DNA of 64,000 nucleotides from Liquidambar formosana (GCA_039720395.1 JBBPBK010000145.1:92997-156996); one strand, 5' to 3'; shown: positions 13,120 through 23,839, counted from the first letter of the stretch. Notes: a model not told the origin generated them from the letters alone. Translations and numbers: made by a program.

Positions 13120-13614
13120 CATGTTGCCTCCCAAATATCAGAATACATTTCCAGTAATTTTTGCGATAAATACACAATGGGATCCATCGATCGTTACGGG
13201 AATTTATAACTCAACAATGCGCCCAACTTGAACTAGCACGTATTCCTTTGTTTCCTTTATGTGTTTCCTTCTAGCAACAGAGCTTTAAAGGTTCAATCCA
13301 TTGATAGACCCATGGATCAAACCTGATACAGCTACATCGTCATTTTATGCTACATCCAAGCTGGTATAGCTCTTCGTTCAATCCAATTGTTCCTAGCCCA
13401 TTCGCATTGGTCAAGTAAAGAATATACCCAAGTCTTTATTTAGTATATTTTTTCACGGGCATAACTCCAAGTAGTCGTATTCTCACAAATTATTATAAGG
13501 TTAAAGTCCTATTCTAGCTAAATAATGAAATCCGCACTTCATTTTCAGTGATGACCTCTAAATTCCTTCCTTGTTTTTGCCTTATTTTCCAAGAAGCCAT
13601 AACCCCTGTTGTGC

Positions 13615-13640
<26 letters not shown>
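13120..13640 (+). promoter_or_regulatory. Duplicated 5' flank of DC1 gene A
   Basis: This region shares ordered blocks with 7548-8409, about 16690-17040 and 20450-20745, including ACCCATGGATCAAA and the TCTCACAAATTATTA block. A GA microsatellite (about 13616-13640) abuts the start codon. No clear TATA box stands out. Confidence 0.5.
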
Positions 13641-13645
<5 letters not shown>

Positions 13646-14384
13646 TCCAGTGCAAAAGAAGACCATACAGCACTTCACCCATCAAAACCATCCATTAGTA
13701 GAGGTGTACAATGACAGAGAGTACCTATGTGATGGTTGCAAGACCCTTGGAATCGGCATGAGGTACCGCTGCGATTGGTGTGATTTCGATCTACACGAGC
13801 ACTGCGGCACCTGCCCTACTAGCTTCTCCTCCTTCATGCATCCCCAACACCAACTCAGCCTCGTAATCCGAAAGCCACAAGGCACACGCCAAAACGAACG
13901 CCTCTGCGACGTATGTGGCGACGATGTGGAAGGGCTGTTCTATAGGTGTAAGCTCTGTGAGTTCGACGTGCACCCACTCTGCACCCAATTGCCTCAATTC
14001 ATTCGCCACGCGATGCACTCCGATCATCCCTTGAGGCTCCAGCCAGCATCAGCTAGCTGGTGCATGGTTTGCAAAAGCGTGTGCACTTTTTGGCGCTATA
14101 GGTGTGGGGTTTGTAGAGTGGATATTCATCCTGAGTGCGTTTTAGCTCCGTGCTCACCACCATCACTGCGACCACGAGCTCCGGCGTACGGTGCTTATGC
14201 TTATGAGGTCCCTTCTAGTTCTAGTATATATAACTTGTATCACAACGGCGACCAAGCCCAACAAGGTGGTTCAATAAATGGGAGGAAGGCTAACAAAATG
14301 ATGTATAAGGTTGTTGGGAAGCTAGCGCTTGGTGTCCTTGCTCACGCGGTGTTTGGAATGCCAGATTTCTCTTCTTTCATGTGA
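13641..14384 (+). CDS. DC1 (divergent C1) domain protein, three modules
   Basis: Single-exon, 247 residues, starting at ATG 13641 directly after a GA repeat. The same start context (MAP-QK-TIQH) is seen in the paralogue at 17041. Three cysteine/histidine-rich C1-like modules follow each other, at about residues 10-60, 66-120 and 122-170. Each has an H-x3-H-x2-L start, two CxxC pairs (for example CDGC and CDWC) and a closing H-x2-C. A proline- and tyrosine-rich linker (AYGAYAYEVPSSSS) and a hydrophobic tail ending MPDFSSFM complete it. Plant DC1 proteins are a large, mostly uncharacterised family tied to stress and hormone responses; the fold binds zinc. The ligands and role of this member are unknown. 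It sits in a tandem duplicated unit. Confidence 0.88.
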
Positions 14385-14504
14385 ACCCATATGGCCATAT
14401 GAGAGATTTGCGTTTCACATGAACCTACGTGGGGCCATGAATTGTGGATTCCTAGAGAAGAATTTTGATCCTTTGTAGCATTTTTTTATTTTTATTTTTA
14501 TTAA

Positions 14505-14642
14505 GCAATCTTGTAGGGCTTTTCATGGCCACAATGGTTTGGTTTGTTAATAAATCAAAAAATAAATAGTTTTTTGTAGAGATCTTGTTGGGTTTTTCAT
14601 GACCACAATGGTTTGGTTTGTAAATGAAAAAAATAAATAAAG
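14505..14642. repeat. Tandem duplication in the 3' flank of DC1 gene A
   Basis: Two imperfect copies of about 70 bp, at about 14508-14570 and 14582-14642. Both contain TTTTCATGGCCACAATGG or its variant, followed by TTTGGTTTGT and an AAATAAATA tail. They lie in the likely 3' UTR and may duplicate a polyadenylation region. A CT microsatellite follows at about 14659-14682. Confidence 0.75.
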
Positions 14643-14839
14643 AGCCAACAGACCTCTCTAGCTCTCTCTCTCTCTCTCTCTCCTGTTTTGAAGTTGATCT
14701 CAAAGGGGTTGTCTGTAATGTGGTCTGCATACAAATATTGGTCCTTTCATCAAATTAATTGAAGAGCTACTGTGCAGTATAACCGGCTTTGTAGTCATAG
14801 CTAGTGGTATATCTTTCTTTCTTGTAAGGGAAAAGTTAC

Positions 14840-14995
14840 GCTATGTTTGGATAAAGAATTTCTAGGTGGAATTTGCTTTTGAGATGGAATTTGTAAAATT
14901 TTTATAAGGATTTTGTTCATCTCATCCTTATAAAAATTTTAAAAATTCCATCTCAAAAGCAAATTCCACCTAAAAATTCTTTATCCAAACATAGC
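14840..14995. repeat. Near-perfect hairpin MITE (72-bp arms)
   Basis: The left arm 14840-14911 (starting GCTATGTTTGGATAAAGAAT) is almost exactly complementary to the right arm 14924-14995, with a loop of about 12 bases. Near-identity of the arms points to a young fold-back element or one maintained by structure. It could template a small RNA. No gene is inside. Confidence 0.85.
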
Positions 14996-15707
14996 TTTAG
15001 GGTTTGAAATCTAAACTCGTCTTTAATTTAATTGATTTTTTTTTTAATTTAAAAAAGGGAGGAAGAAGAGAGGGGGATAGGGGGTTGGGGTTGGGAGACC
15101 AATTTGATAAGTAGTGTCAAGAATTAGTATATGAAAAAATATGACAGTGTATTTTGTCATTTAATTTGTAAAGTTTTATTATATCTTTTTCAATGATGAT
15201 TCAAGGAAACCATAGGAGGAATGCTGAAATATTGTTCCATGATCGGACTTCAAAAACCTTCAAATTCAATACAAAGCTTACAATTATCTCGTTTGATCTT
15301 TTTCAATGTTGAATTCCAATTTAATATTAACCTCTATATAAAAGTATTAATTATTAAAAGCTCTTTAATTGAAACAAAGAATAGCAAATCATTAGTTGTA
15401 ATTCATAGAAGATCGAAAGTAATGTCTATCTGATTCTTTAAAAAAAAACGATAAAATAATAAAGGAGAGGGATCCGTTGACACTTGAAGTTAGATTTTAC
15501 TCTTATACTTCTCAATATTTGTTTGTAAAAATAATATTTCGCACGCTAATCCAACCATTGGATTAGATATTTTATTCATTCACGTCGTACATTCTGAATT
15601 TCAACATTTGGAAGATTCATTAAGATTAATTTCAATGGAGCTTTTGATAAGGTAAAAAATAAAAAATAAAAAATAAAAAAGAGAGAGCGAGAGAAGGGGG
15701 TGGGGGT

Positions 15708-15990
15708 GTTTCGCTGTGGAATTGTCATCCAAGATGCTCATGGGAACATGGCGGAAGCTGGAGGTAGATAATTTTCGAATGTATCCAAAGCAGTGATGGT
15801 CAATCTCTGGAAAGCAAGAGGACTATTGGAATATGCTATTGGCTTTGGTTTAAAAAAAGGTTGTTTTGGAAGCAGACACTCTCCCCACGTCATCTAGATT
15901 ACGTGAGTTGAAGATTAAGGAGGGAATGCCACTTCTTGGCCCTGAGGATTGATTGTTTATGATTTGGATTTTAGGCCACGTTATTACTAA
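15708..15990 (+). pseudogene. Remnant of an RNase H-like (RVT_3 type) domain
   Basis: Translating from about 15712 gives CGIVIQDAHGNMAEAGGR, a stop, then residues running to LEYAIGFGLKK. After a one-base frameshift it continues KVVLEADTLP and so on to EGMPLLGP. The G-V/I-V-I-x-D-x-x-G start, the alanine/leucine helix and the V-L-E-A-D motif are the pattern of the plant RNase H-like domain found at the end of LINE retrotransposon polyproteins and in stand-alone plant proteins. At least one stop and one frameshift mean it is dead. An A-rich simple repeat lies just upstream. Whether it came from a LINE or a cellular gene cannot be told. Confidence 0.6.
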
Positions 15991-15999
15991 AGTTTTGAT

Positions 16000-16690
16000 G
16001 TTATATTGGGAAACAAAAAACAAAAAACAAAAAACAAAATAAAATAATATTATTATTTAGGGAATAGGGATTTCGACAAATCCAAAGTGCTGGCCGGGCA
16101 GTTCAGATTGGTTTCTAATGGGATGGAACTAGACAGCATAATTAATGTGGACTTTGCTAAATTTACCTTTTGAAATTCCCAAAGCCATACATGACCAAAC
16201 TTGGCAGTTAGCACCTACACTCAATCAAACAAATGTGTGTATATATTTATTTTGGCATAATGTATTAAGGGTTATATAATTTATTAATATACGAAATACA
16301 TACAACCCTTATACGGACCGGACTGATATATTAGTAAGAACTCGCTTAATGATATCATATATATATGTATATGTTTTCTGTGTGAACAAAATCAAAGATT
16401 TTTTTTTCTTTTTTTTTTTTTGGGGGGGGGGGGGGGGGTTTGTGAGCAAAAGATTTACTTTCAATATACCAATTTTCAAATGGGACAATCGAGTTCTTAA
16501 AAATAATCAAGTCATTTGGAGCCCATCGAATTGATGATGGATTATGTTTTGTCTTGATTTTATTGGAAGTTTACGAATTGTCAAGATGATTTATGCCAGT
16601 CATGATCATATACATACAATCTGGCTTCGGAAGCACGTAACACATTGTCACATAAAGGACTAGAGAAATAAAAATGCATCCAAACCTGAT
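16000..16690. other. Intergenic DNA, no gene recognised
   Basis: Low-complexity stretch with an AAACAAA repeat (about 16013-16040) and a T-run followed by a run of about 18 G near 16420-16438. I see no gene. Confidence 0.55.
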
Positions 16691-16945
16691 ACTCCTATGA
16701 TTCAGCTAACAGCTCCTTTAGATTCTGTTTTGTTTTTATATATGCTACATGTCCATGGTTCCGAACCCTGTCATCCGCAACTAGACAAACTCCCAACTCT
16801 TAAAGTCTTATTTTTCATGGGACCCAACCACTTCAGTATTCAGGAGTCATATTCTCACAAATTATTAAAAGGTTAAAAATCGTATTCTACCAGAATATTG
16901 AAATCCCCATATATGGCATCTTCAATATCATACCCTGGCCCAGCC

Positions 16946-16952
16946 TATAAAT
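16946..16952 (+). promoter_or_regulatory. Likely TATA box of DC1 gene B
   Basis: TATAAAT lies 95 bp before the start codon at 17041, in the duplicated 5' flank. The spacing fits a plant core promoter with a short leader. Confidence 0.55.
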
Positions 16953-17040
16953 TCTCTCCTTGCTTGCTTCTTTAGCCTTAAGTTTAAGAAGTCATCACGG
17001 CCTATACTGTGAACAAACACCCACGCGCACACACACAGAG

Positions 17041-17778
17041 ATGGCTCCGGCACGAAAGAGGACCATACAGCACTCCACTCATCCAGGCCATCTATTGGCA
17101 GAGGTGTACATGAACAAAGAGTACATCTGTGATGGGTGCAACACTCTCGGCTATGGCACGAGGTATCGATGCGACGGGTGTAATTTCGATCTGCACGAGC
17201 ACTGCGGCACCTGCCCCGCCAGATTCTCCTCCTTCATGCATCCGCGACACCAACTCAACCTCATATTCAGCCATATTGACCGCATCTGCGGCGTGTGCGG
17301 CGACCGCGTGGAGGGACGGTACTATAGGTGTAATCTGTGCAACTTCGACGTGCACCCACTTTGCACCCAATTGCCTCAATTCGTTCGCCACGCAATGCAC
17401 CCTGGTCGACCCTTGAGGCTCCAGCCATCATCACCTACCTGGTGCATGGTTTGCAAAAACGTCTGCACTTCTTGGCGCTACAGGTGTGGGGTCTGTGGCG
17501 TTGATTATCATCCCGAGTGCGTTGTAGCTCCGTCGTACCCAAGTTTGGGCACACCACCGTGTCGTCCACCACTACCCCCAAGACCCCCTTATGGTGCTTA
17601 CGGGTTGGTCCACCCCGGTTCTAATCCATATAACACGTATCACTACATCAACCAGGCCCATGGAGGTGGTGCAACAGATGGGACAATGGTTAAGAAAATG
17701 ACGTATGGGGTTGTAGGGAGGCTAGCGCTTGGAGTGCTGACTAGTGTGGTGTTCGGATTGCCGAATTTCTCCTCTTAA
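17041..17778 (+). CDS. DC1 (divergent C1) domain protein, three modules
   Basis: Single-exon, 245 residues, from ATG 17041 (MAPARKRTIQHSTHPGH). It is a close paralogue of the protein at 13641: three C1-like modules at about residues 10-60, 64-115 and 117-168, each with an H-x3-H start, CxxC pairs such as CDGC and CGVC, and H-x2-C closers. All expected Cys and His positions visible in the sister protein are kept. The linker is more proline-rich (PPLPPRPPYGAYG), and the tail is hydrophobic (LALGVLTSVVFGLPNFSS). An upstream in-frame extension exists but is not shared by the paralogue, so I reject it. Function is unknown beyond probable zinc binding; plant DC1 proteins are often stress-linked. 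It belongs to the same duplicated unit as its neighbour. Confidence 0.88.
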   Translation: MAPARKRTIQHSTHPGHLLAEVYMNKEYICDGCNTLGYGTRYRCDGCNFDLHEHCGTCPARFSSFMHPRHQLNLIFSHIDRICGVCGDRVEGRYYRCNLCNFDVHPLCTQLPQFVRHAMHPGRPLRLQPSSPTWCMVCKNVCTSWRYRCGVCGVDYHPECVVAPSYPSLGTPPCRPPLPPRPPYGAYGLVHPGSNPYNTYHYINQAHGGGATDGTMVKKMTYGVVGRLALGVLTSVVFGLPNFSS

Positions 17779-18480
17779 TTTCACATGAACACTCATTTCC
17801 CGGAGATGGATCCACACCACTCTGTTGTCAGTGTGTTTTCCTTTTCTTTTTCATTTTTTCTTTTCCAAAAGTTTGTTGTTTTGTTGATTGCCCGCTGTTG
17901 TTTATTGGCCTGTGTATCAATGACATGTATTATTGTAATTAATAATAAAAAGTAATTAAATTAATTTAAATCCCTTTTGGTTAAAAAAAGAAGATACTAA
18001 TATTATCGGGATTAATATAAAGCGAGTCTCTATCTTCTAATTTTAAGAAATGGCTATATATCAGCCATGACAATTAATGAATGGATCATCCAAATGAAGT
18101 TGCCGAATTATTCCCTTTCGGCCACAAGTGAGTACACTGACTAGGATACGAAAGTTTATTTGGCATGATTGATGTGCCCCATAAAATAATACTCCTGGCT
18201 AAAAAAAGTTTAAGGGTTTGAATTTTTACTGTTTGATAATTGCAAGAACTCAGAAGAGAATTGTTGAAGATCAAATCAACTTCACAAACCTTGAAATTCA
18301 AAACAAAATTTACAAATATTTCGTTTGGAGGAGACTTGTTGACTCATTTAAAATTACGCCTTAAAAGCCCATTAAGTGCTTAATTGCTTATGCTTAATTC
18401 TGAGGTCCCCTCTAGTTATAATAGTCCTGTCCTTGACGATTATGCTCTCCATCCTTTGCAGTTTGCACTGCGCCCCTCTC

Positions 18481-18488
18481 TATATAAA
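18481..18488 (+). promoter_or_regulatory. Likely TATA box of the 18593 gene
   Basis: TATATAAA sits 112 bp ahead of the start codon at 18593, in a region rich in C and T just after AT-rich flank. Confidence 0.6.
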
Positions 18489-18592
18489 CGTCACTAAACC
18501 CCTTCCAACGTAATCTGCGTCATTATACATTTCATAAGCGCGACTACACGAGAGTTATTTTGGAGAGAAGCAAGAGAGAGGAGCTCGAGGAA

Positions 18593-19869
18593 ATGAGCCA
18601 TCAAGAAGCCAAGATGCAAAACCCGGAGTTCCAAGACTCCCAAGGTCTCGACGCCGTGGACCGCCTCGCCTCCACCACCACCACCGCTTTCTCCGACCAC
18701 TGCACCATGTGCGGTGGCTCCATGAAGAGACGATCACCCTCGTCGTCATCTCTCCACGACCCCTCCACAACTGACTCCGAACCCAATCCCAAGCGAATCA
18801 TGGTTGAAGAAGATCACCTCGTTCGCGGCTTCTCCAAGATTTCCCTCCCCATCATCGGAACCTCCGTTACATCCACCATCCCATCGGACTCCCCTGTCTT
18901 GCGCCGGTGCTCTTCTGATCCTTACAACTCGCCAGGAATTACCAATCACGTTATCGGCGCTCCGCCTAACCAGATTCCAGATTCTGTTCTCGGGCCCGGT
19001 TGTTTCTTGAATCCGCAGTCGCCGGATAATACCACCGCTGCCAAGATCAATGTGAATGCAACCACGACGCCGTCGCCTCTGAGGGGAACTTCATCGGCAT
19101 TGCCGCCTCTCCCGCCTACGCTTCGTCGAACGGTGTCGGATCCTACTTCGTCGGCTTATCAGACGCCGCAGGGGATTACGAGGAGCTTTTCGCGGTCACC
19201 GGGTTCAGGGGATGTAGGTGTTGGGGTCCAGGTGCCGCCGGATTCGATCAATGAAGAAAGCCCTAATTTTAAGGTCGGTAATATTGGGCGATTTTGGTCT
19301 TCAAGTATTCATATGTATAGAATTTATAGCATATGATGACTGGTTCTTGAAATTCTTGGGTGATTTGCAGAGGTTGAGGAGGATGAAGGACCGAATGAAA
19401 GAGATGAGTCAATGGTGGGATGAAGTCATGCGTGAAGGAGAAGATGGCGGCTCTGACGAGAATACCACTAACACAGCAAAGGTCTCATTTCTTTTACAAA
19501 TATAGCCTTAACCTCTGTTTGGTTGCTGAGAAAGAAGAGAAAATTTTCCATTTTCATGTTCAAGTATAAATTTATGTTTTCTTTCAATATTTTGATTCAT
19601 TTTTTCCTATTTCCTACAACCAAATGCAAGTTTTATTCTTGTTGTTTTCTCCCTGAGTTATAACCATTTTATTTTTTGGCTCTTTTTTGTTTTGGTTGTG
19701 TTAATGGGGTTCTTTGTTATTGCAGGATGCTTCTGATGGGACTGAAACAGAGGAAGAAGTGAGCGTGGAGAAGGTGGAAGAGGGCTTAAGCATTCACTTC
19801 AAGTGTCCCTGTGGCAAGGGTTATCAAATTTTCATCTCTGGCGGGAACTGTTACTACAAGCTGATGTAG
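18593..19869 (+). CDS. Conserved plant protein of unknown function, three exons
   Basis: Exons 18593-19273, 19371-19481 and 19726-19869 join in frame (introns GT-AG, all phase 0) to give 311 residues. I cannot assign a name. The first exon is low-complexity and rich in Ser, Pro and Thr, with a CxxC pair in CTMCGG (about residue 39) and two repeats of the type LRR-x2-SDP (VLRRCSSDPY and TLRRTVSDPT), which look like basophilic kinase sites. Exon 2 is a charged helix (RLRRMKDRMKEMSQWWDEV). Exon 3 is acidic, then ends in a compact Cys-rich motif, FKCPCGKGYQIFISGGNCYYKLM, which is the part most likely to be conserved. There is no signal peptide or membrane span, so an intracellular role is probable. 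Start chosen at the first in-frame ATG, 112 bp after the TATA box. Confidence 0.75.
19506..19632. repeat. Possible small MITE in intron 2 of the 18593 gene
   Basis: CTCTGTTTGGTTGCTGAGAA near the start of the intron and the inverse-like end CCTACAACCAAATGCAAG suggest short inverted termini. A related end sequence occurs in P5CS intron 1 and near 60503. The ends match only partly. Confidence 0.4.
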
Positions 19870-20449
19870 ATCATGAGCAGCTCAAAAGACCGGTACCCAT
19901 TTCAGATAGAGTAGTCAATCATTCTTTTTGGTTCATTTTTTCTCAATATTTTTCGCACTATCCCCATATTAGTTTCATTGCTTTTCTTAGATTTTAATTT
20001 CGGAAGATTCTCAATTTTTTAAAAAGGAACCCACCCACTTGGCCACTTCAGATTCAGATATAGTGGTCGTCAATTTCCATTTTATATACTCATTGGGATT
20101 CAATTGTGTTCTTGGGACCCATGGAATCTGATTACAGAGTATCTTACCTACCAAGTAGGACCTTTTTCCCTCTTTTTTGGGTTTATTTCATTGTAATGTA
20201 GTAGGACTCATGGGACTCTATGTTCTATGAAGGTGTAAAGAAAGTTGTTGTGATGTCCTCTATTGCGTTTCTCTTACTGAATTGTAAATGAATCAAATGA
20301 ATAAACTCTTCTTTTCTATGTCTGGATTGCAAAAAATTTCATGATTTTATTTTTGCTTTTACCAAATAAATGAACATGATATATGTTTTAAGCAGTCTGA
20401 TCTCTTCGAAAGCTTACAAATTGTACAAGATAGGAATTATGCAAGTTAA

Positions 20450-21280
20450 GCATATAGATTCCATTTTTCTGTGCTGGAATATTACTCATAACAGAGTGTC
20501 CAAGTTGAACTAGCACATATTTCTTCATTTTCTTCATTTGCTTCCCTCTAACATTAAGCTTTAAAGGCTCAATCAATGGATAAACCCATGGATCAAATCT
20601 CATACAGCTACACTGTCTTTTTATGCTAGTTACATCCTAGTATTGTTCTTCGTTTAATCCAATGGTTCCTACAGCTAACCCATTTGCTTTACTCAACTAA
20701 ACAAATGAACAATGCCCCTGCTTTGAAGTCTTTATTAGAGGGCTAGCTTCTCTGCAATGTGGAAGCTTGCGATCGCTACATGTGGCCATAAGTGAGCATA
20801 CATGACTTGGATACTAGATCTAGTTTGGCATGATTGGATCGATGAAGACTTTTTGTACAAGTTTAGCTTGTTCTAATTCATTAGTAAGTCTCTATCCAAA
20901 TGTTGTCCTTCATCCATCAAGTTAAGGAGCAACTTTGTGAGTATGGCTGGCCTCTTGCAAAGTTGTAATTGTAGTGTATCTCTCCTTATCTTGGATCTGA
21001 TATGAAAGTTTGGGTTCAAATTTCCCTCCATCTTATGAGAAAAATGAATTTGGGGGACTTATCCCATGTGGTAGGATACAGGGTTGGTACCCAAGAAACT
21101 CAAAGGACGAATGCGAAAGGATTGCTTAAGACCAAACCTCACAAACCTTCAAATTCAAAAGAAAATTTATAATTTTCTAATCTAGAGTAGATCGACTTGT
21201 TGAATTCTGATACAAGATTAAGCTTTAAAACTCCTTAAATTGAACAAAAGATACCAAATGAGAATTAGGTTTGAGTGTGA
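20450..21280 (+). repeat. Gene-less fourth copy of the DC1 duplication unit (unit C)
   Basis: Bases 20490-20745 match the 5' flank of DC1 gene A block for block (TTGAACTAGCAC, AGCTTTAAAGG, ACCCATGGATCAAA, CATACAGCTACA, TTTTATGCTA, AAGTCTTTATT). Directly after, 20795-20850 matches the 3' flank of DC1 gene B (GGCCATAAGTGAG, then TTTGGCATGATTG), and 21130-21270 matches a further downstream block seen after genes A and B (CACAAACCTTCAAATTCAAA). No DC1 coding sequence lies between. The gene body was deleted or never copied. Confidence 0.7.
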
Positions 21281-21289
21281 TAAAATCCC

Positions 21290-22096
21290 AAATGAAAAAA
21301 ATGGGTTAAAATGAATTAGTAGTGTTTGACATTTTACTTCATTGAAATGGAGAACATTATCTTAAGAATGTGATTGCCGAGAGTCATTAAATGTGTACGC
21401 ATGGAATTTGCTCCCAATTGAGAGAGATTATAGGGAATTTCATGGTTTTGTGGTTATCAAATCTCCACTTCTTACTTACCCACAAAAAAAAAAAAAAAAA
21501 AAAAATCTCCACTTCTTACTCATTTTTTGATAAAGGTAACTGAATTGTATTAGATCAGAAGGTAGGCAAATGCCATGTATCTCCACTTCTTACTCGTGTG
21601 GTGATCAAACTATCAGCTAGAATAGGCTTGGGATATACAAGTTTGGCACCCAAAAAATTTATAAAGAAAAAAAAAAAAAAAAACTCCACTTTTTATAAGT
21701 TTCCCATCGTATTCATATATATATATATATAGTTAATAACATGACATTTTATGCATTAATTTATTGGGTTGAGCCACCTCACTTTGTTAACGTTGCATAA
21801 AAGTTTAGATACTGTTTGCCTATTTCTTTTTTAAACTATATTTATTTTAGCCATTTAAACTTTCAATGGATTGGTATTTTTATGCTTAATTCCGTTTTAT
21901 GTTAGCTTGTCTCCATGATGTTTATTGATTTGTGCATTTCTGGGTGAGATTTCTTTTATCTGGAATGGAATCCATGGTTTTTAATACCCATGACTTACTA
22001 AAGGAAACTAGTTTGATGGTGGGTTTTGATCCTCTATTTTGATATATAGTACATGAACGTAGTGTTAGGGGATTATAAGCAAAACTGCCATTTTTA

Positions 22097-22127
<31 letters not shown>

Positions 22128-22325
22128 TTTGAGCTTTCTTGCTAAGTAAAAGGTCTTGACCTTTTGGGTTCAACTCTCATGAGGTAAAATACTATGTTTT
22201 TTATTTAATGTATGTGGGATGAGGTACTACATATATCCAAAGAAATTAATTGGATGTGTAAAACCATAAACAACTCAAATCTCCTGATATAAAAAAGAAA
22301 AAAAATGCAAAATACTATGTTTTTT
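21290..22325. other. Intergenic DNA, no gene recognised
   Basis: Contains A-runs, a triplicated short word (TCTCCACTTCTTACT at about 21466, 21507 and 21582), a TA microsatellite near 21714-21731 and an ATT repeat near 22093-22125. No gene is supported. Confidence 0.55.
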
Positions 22326-22799
22326 TTTTTTTTGGGAAAATTATAGATTACCCCCTTGATCTTTGAGCGGAAATCACTTTTCACCCCTCATCTTCAAAAT
22401 CGGACAAATAACCCCCTAAAGTTTAAAAAATTTTCACTTTACACCCTTCTATCTAATCGACGTTATGATTTTAACAGAAAAAGTCACGTGCGTTACACGT
22501 GACCAACATAATTCACTAATAAGACCAAAATACCCTTATAGCCCACGTGTTTCTCTCACTCCCTCAGCCATTGGCTTCTTCTAATCACCAATCCGTGGGT
22601 TTGAGCTATACGGCATAACAGTACCTGAACATTCTCCATGGAAGGTCCTTCTCTAACGATTAGCAACTGGTGGCAAAATGGCATCGTCCTCCCTCTTGGG
22701 TTCAAATCTACCCAAATAGGGGAGACATAAATCCAACCAACACGCCAATCTTAAGCCCCGCCACCACTTCTCTCTCTTCACCTACTTTCTCTCTCTACA

Positions 22800-22973
22800 A
22801 TGGCGTCGTCTTCCCTCTTCCAATCACCGCCTTCTCTCTGCTCCAAACCCAAACCCCATTTCTCCCCCATCACAGCCTCCACCGTTCCCTCTGACTCTTC
22901 CCTCGCCAACAACTCCCCTCCACTACCTACACCGGTCCTCAAACATTGTAGCCTCGCCGACGAGAACATCTAA
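22800..22973 (+). CDS. Captured transit-peptide-like fragment inside the TIR element
   Basis: A 57-residue frame from ATG 22800, beginning MASSSLFQSPPSLCSKPKPH. It is rich in Ser, Pro and Thr and poor in acidic residues in its first 30 positions, the composition of a chloroplast targeting peptide. It stops soon after, so it would be only the 5' end of a host gene. I do not know the source gene. Capture by the transposon is inferred from its position between the inverted ends. It may not be translated. Confidence 0.35.
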   Translation: MASSSLFQSPPSLCSKPKPHFSPITASTVPSDSSLANNSPPLPTPVLKHCSLADENI

Positions 22974-23084
22974 TACGAAGCCCTCACTACAGATCGAGAT
23001 TTGAACAGATCAAGGCGGTTGGGTTAATGGAGCTCGACAATCTCACAACCTTCCCCTTTCGTTGTCAAACGTGGTTGCCGACGA

Positions 23085-23375
23085 ACTGTTGTTCGGATTT
23101 TTTTATTTTTCTTTTCCTGCTGCTTCATCTTCTTCTTCATCCTCTCTTCTACGTTTTGTGCTGTTACCTGTTGGGGTTATGTGGATTGGCAGAAAATAAC
23201 GGTGATTAAGGCATGGCATGGGTAGGGTATTCTCAGATCTGATTTCTCGCCGGCGAACTGTTGTTCGGATTTTTTTTTTTTTTTTTCCTGCTGCTTCATC
23301 TTCTTCCTCATCCCCTCTTCTACGTTTTGTGTTGTTACCTGTTTGGGTTATGTGGATTGGAAGAAAATTTGGATT
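23085..23375. repeat. Tandem duplication inside the TIR element
   Basis: Two copies of about 105-110 bp, at about 23085-23195 and 23262-23370, offset by about 177 bp. Both run from CGAACTGTTGTTCGGATTTT through CTGCTGCTTCATCTTCTTC and TACGTTTTGTG to TTATGTGGATTGG. A TA microsatellite (about 23396-23418) follows the second copy. Confidence 0.8.
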
Positions 23376-23385
23376 GGTGATTCTA

Positions 23386-23418
<33 letters not shown>

Positions 23419-23839
23419 GAAGAGGACCTGTGTGAAGAGGCGAAGAGGAGAGAGAATGAAAGAGGGGAGAGAGGAGAGAAGAGATGTGGTGGACGGCGGC
23501 AGTAGTGGTTTGGGTTTCATGGTGGGTGGTGTTAGGGTTTGGAGGTGGCGAGTTGCCGTTGCAACTCCGGTGCGTTTTCTGTGGAGTCTCCGATCGCCTC
23601 CTCCAGGACCAGAAGCTTCTCAAGGAAGCTTAAGTAAAATAAGGGTAAGGATGTAATTTTGCATCATTAGATGAAAATATCTGAAGGGTAAAATAGTCAT
23701 TTCACGGATTCCGTTAACGGCGTAAGTCTAAATAACATTTTTGAAATTTGATGGGGTTATTTGTCCGATTTTAAAGATGAGGGGTGAAAAGTGATTTCTA
23801 CTTAAAGATCAGGAGGGCAATCTGTAATTTTCCTTTTTT

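Larger units (their letters stand above)
22335..23833. mobile_element. TIR transposon, possible Pack-MULE (about 1.5 kb)
   Basis: The left end GGAAAATTATAGATTACCCC and the reverse complement of the right end (GGAAAATTACAGATTGCCCT) align for about 85 bp, including ATCACTTTTCACCCCTCATC and AATCGGACAAATAACCCC. Both ends sit in T-runs of about 14 bases, so a roughly 9-bp all-T target duplication, the Mutator hallmark, is possible but cannot be proven. The interior is GC-richer than the surroundings and holds a transit-peptide-like frame (22800-22973) and a tandem duplication (23085-23370). No transposase is visible, so it is non-autonomous. Confidence 0.75.
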
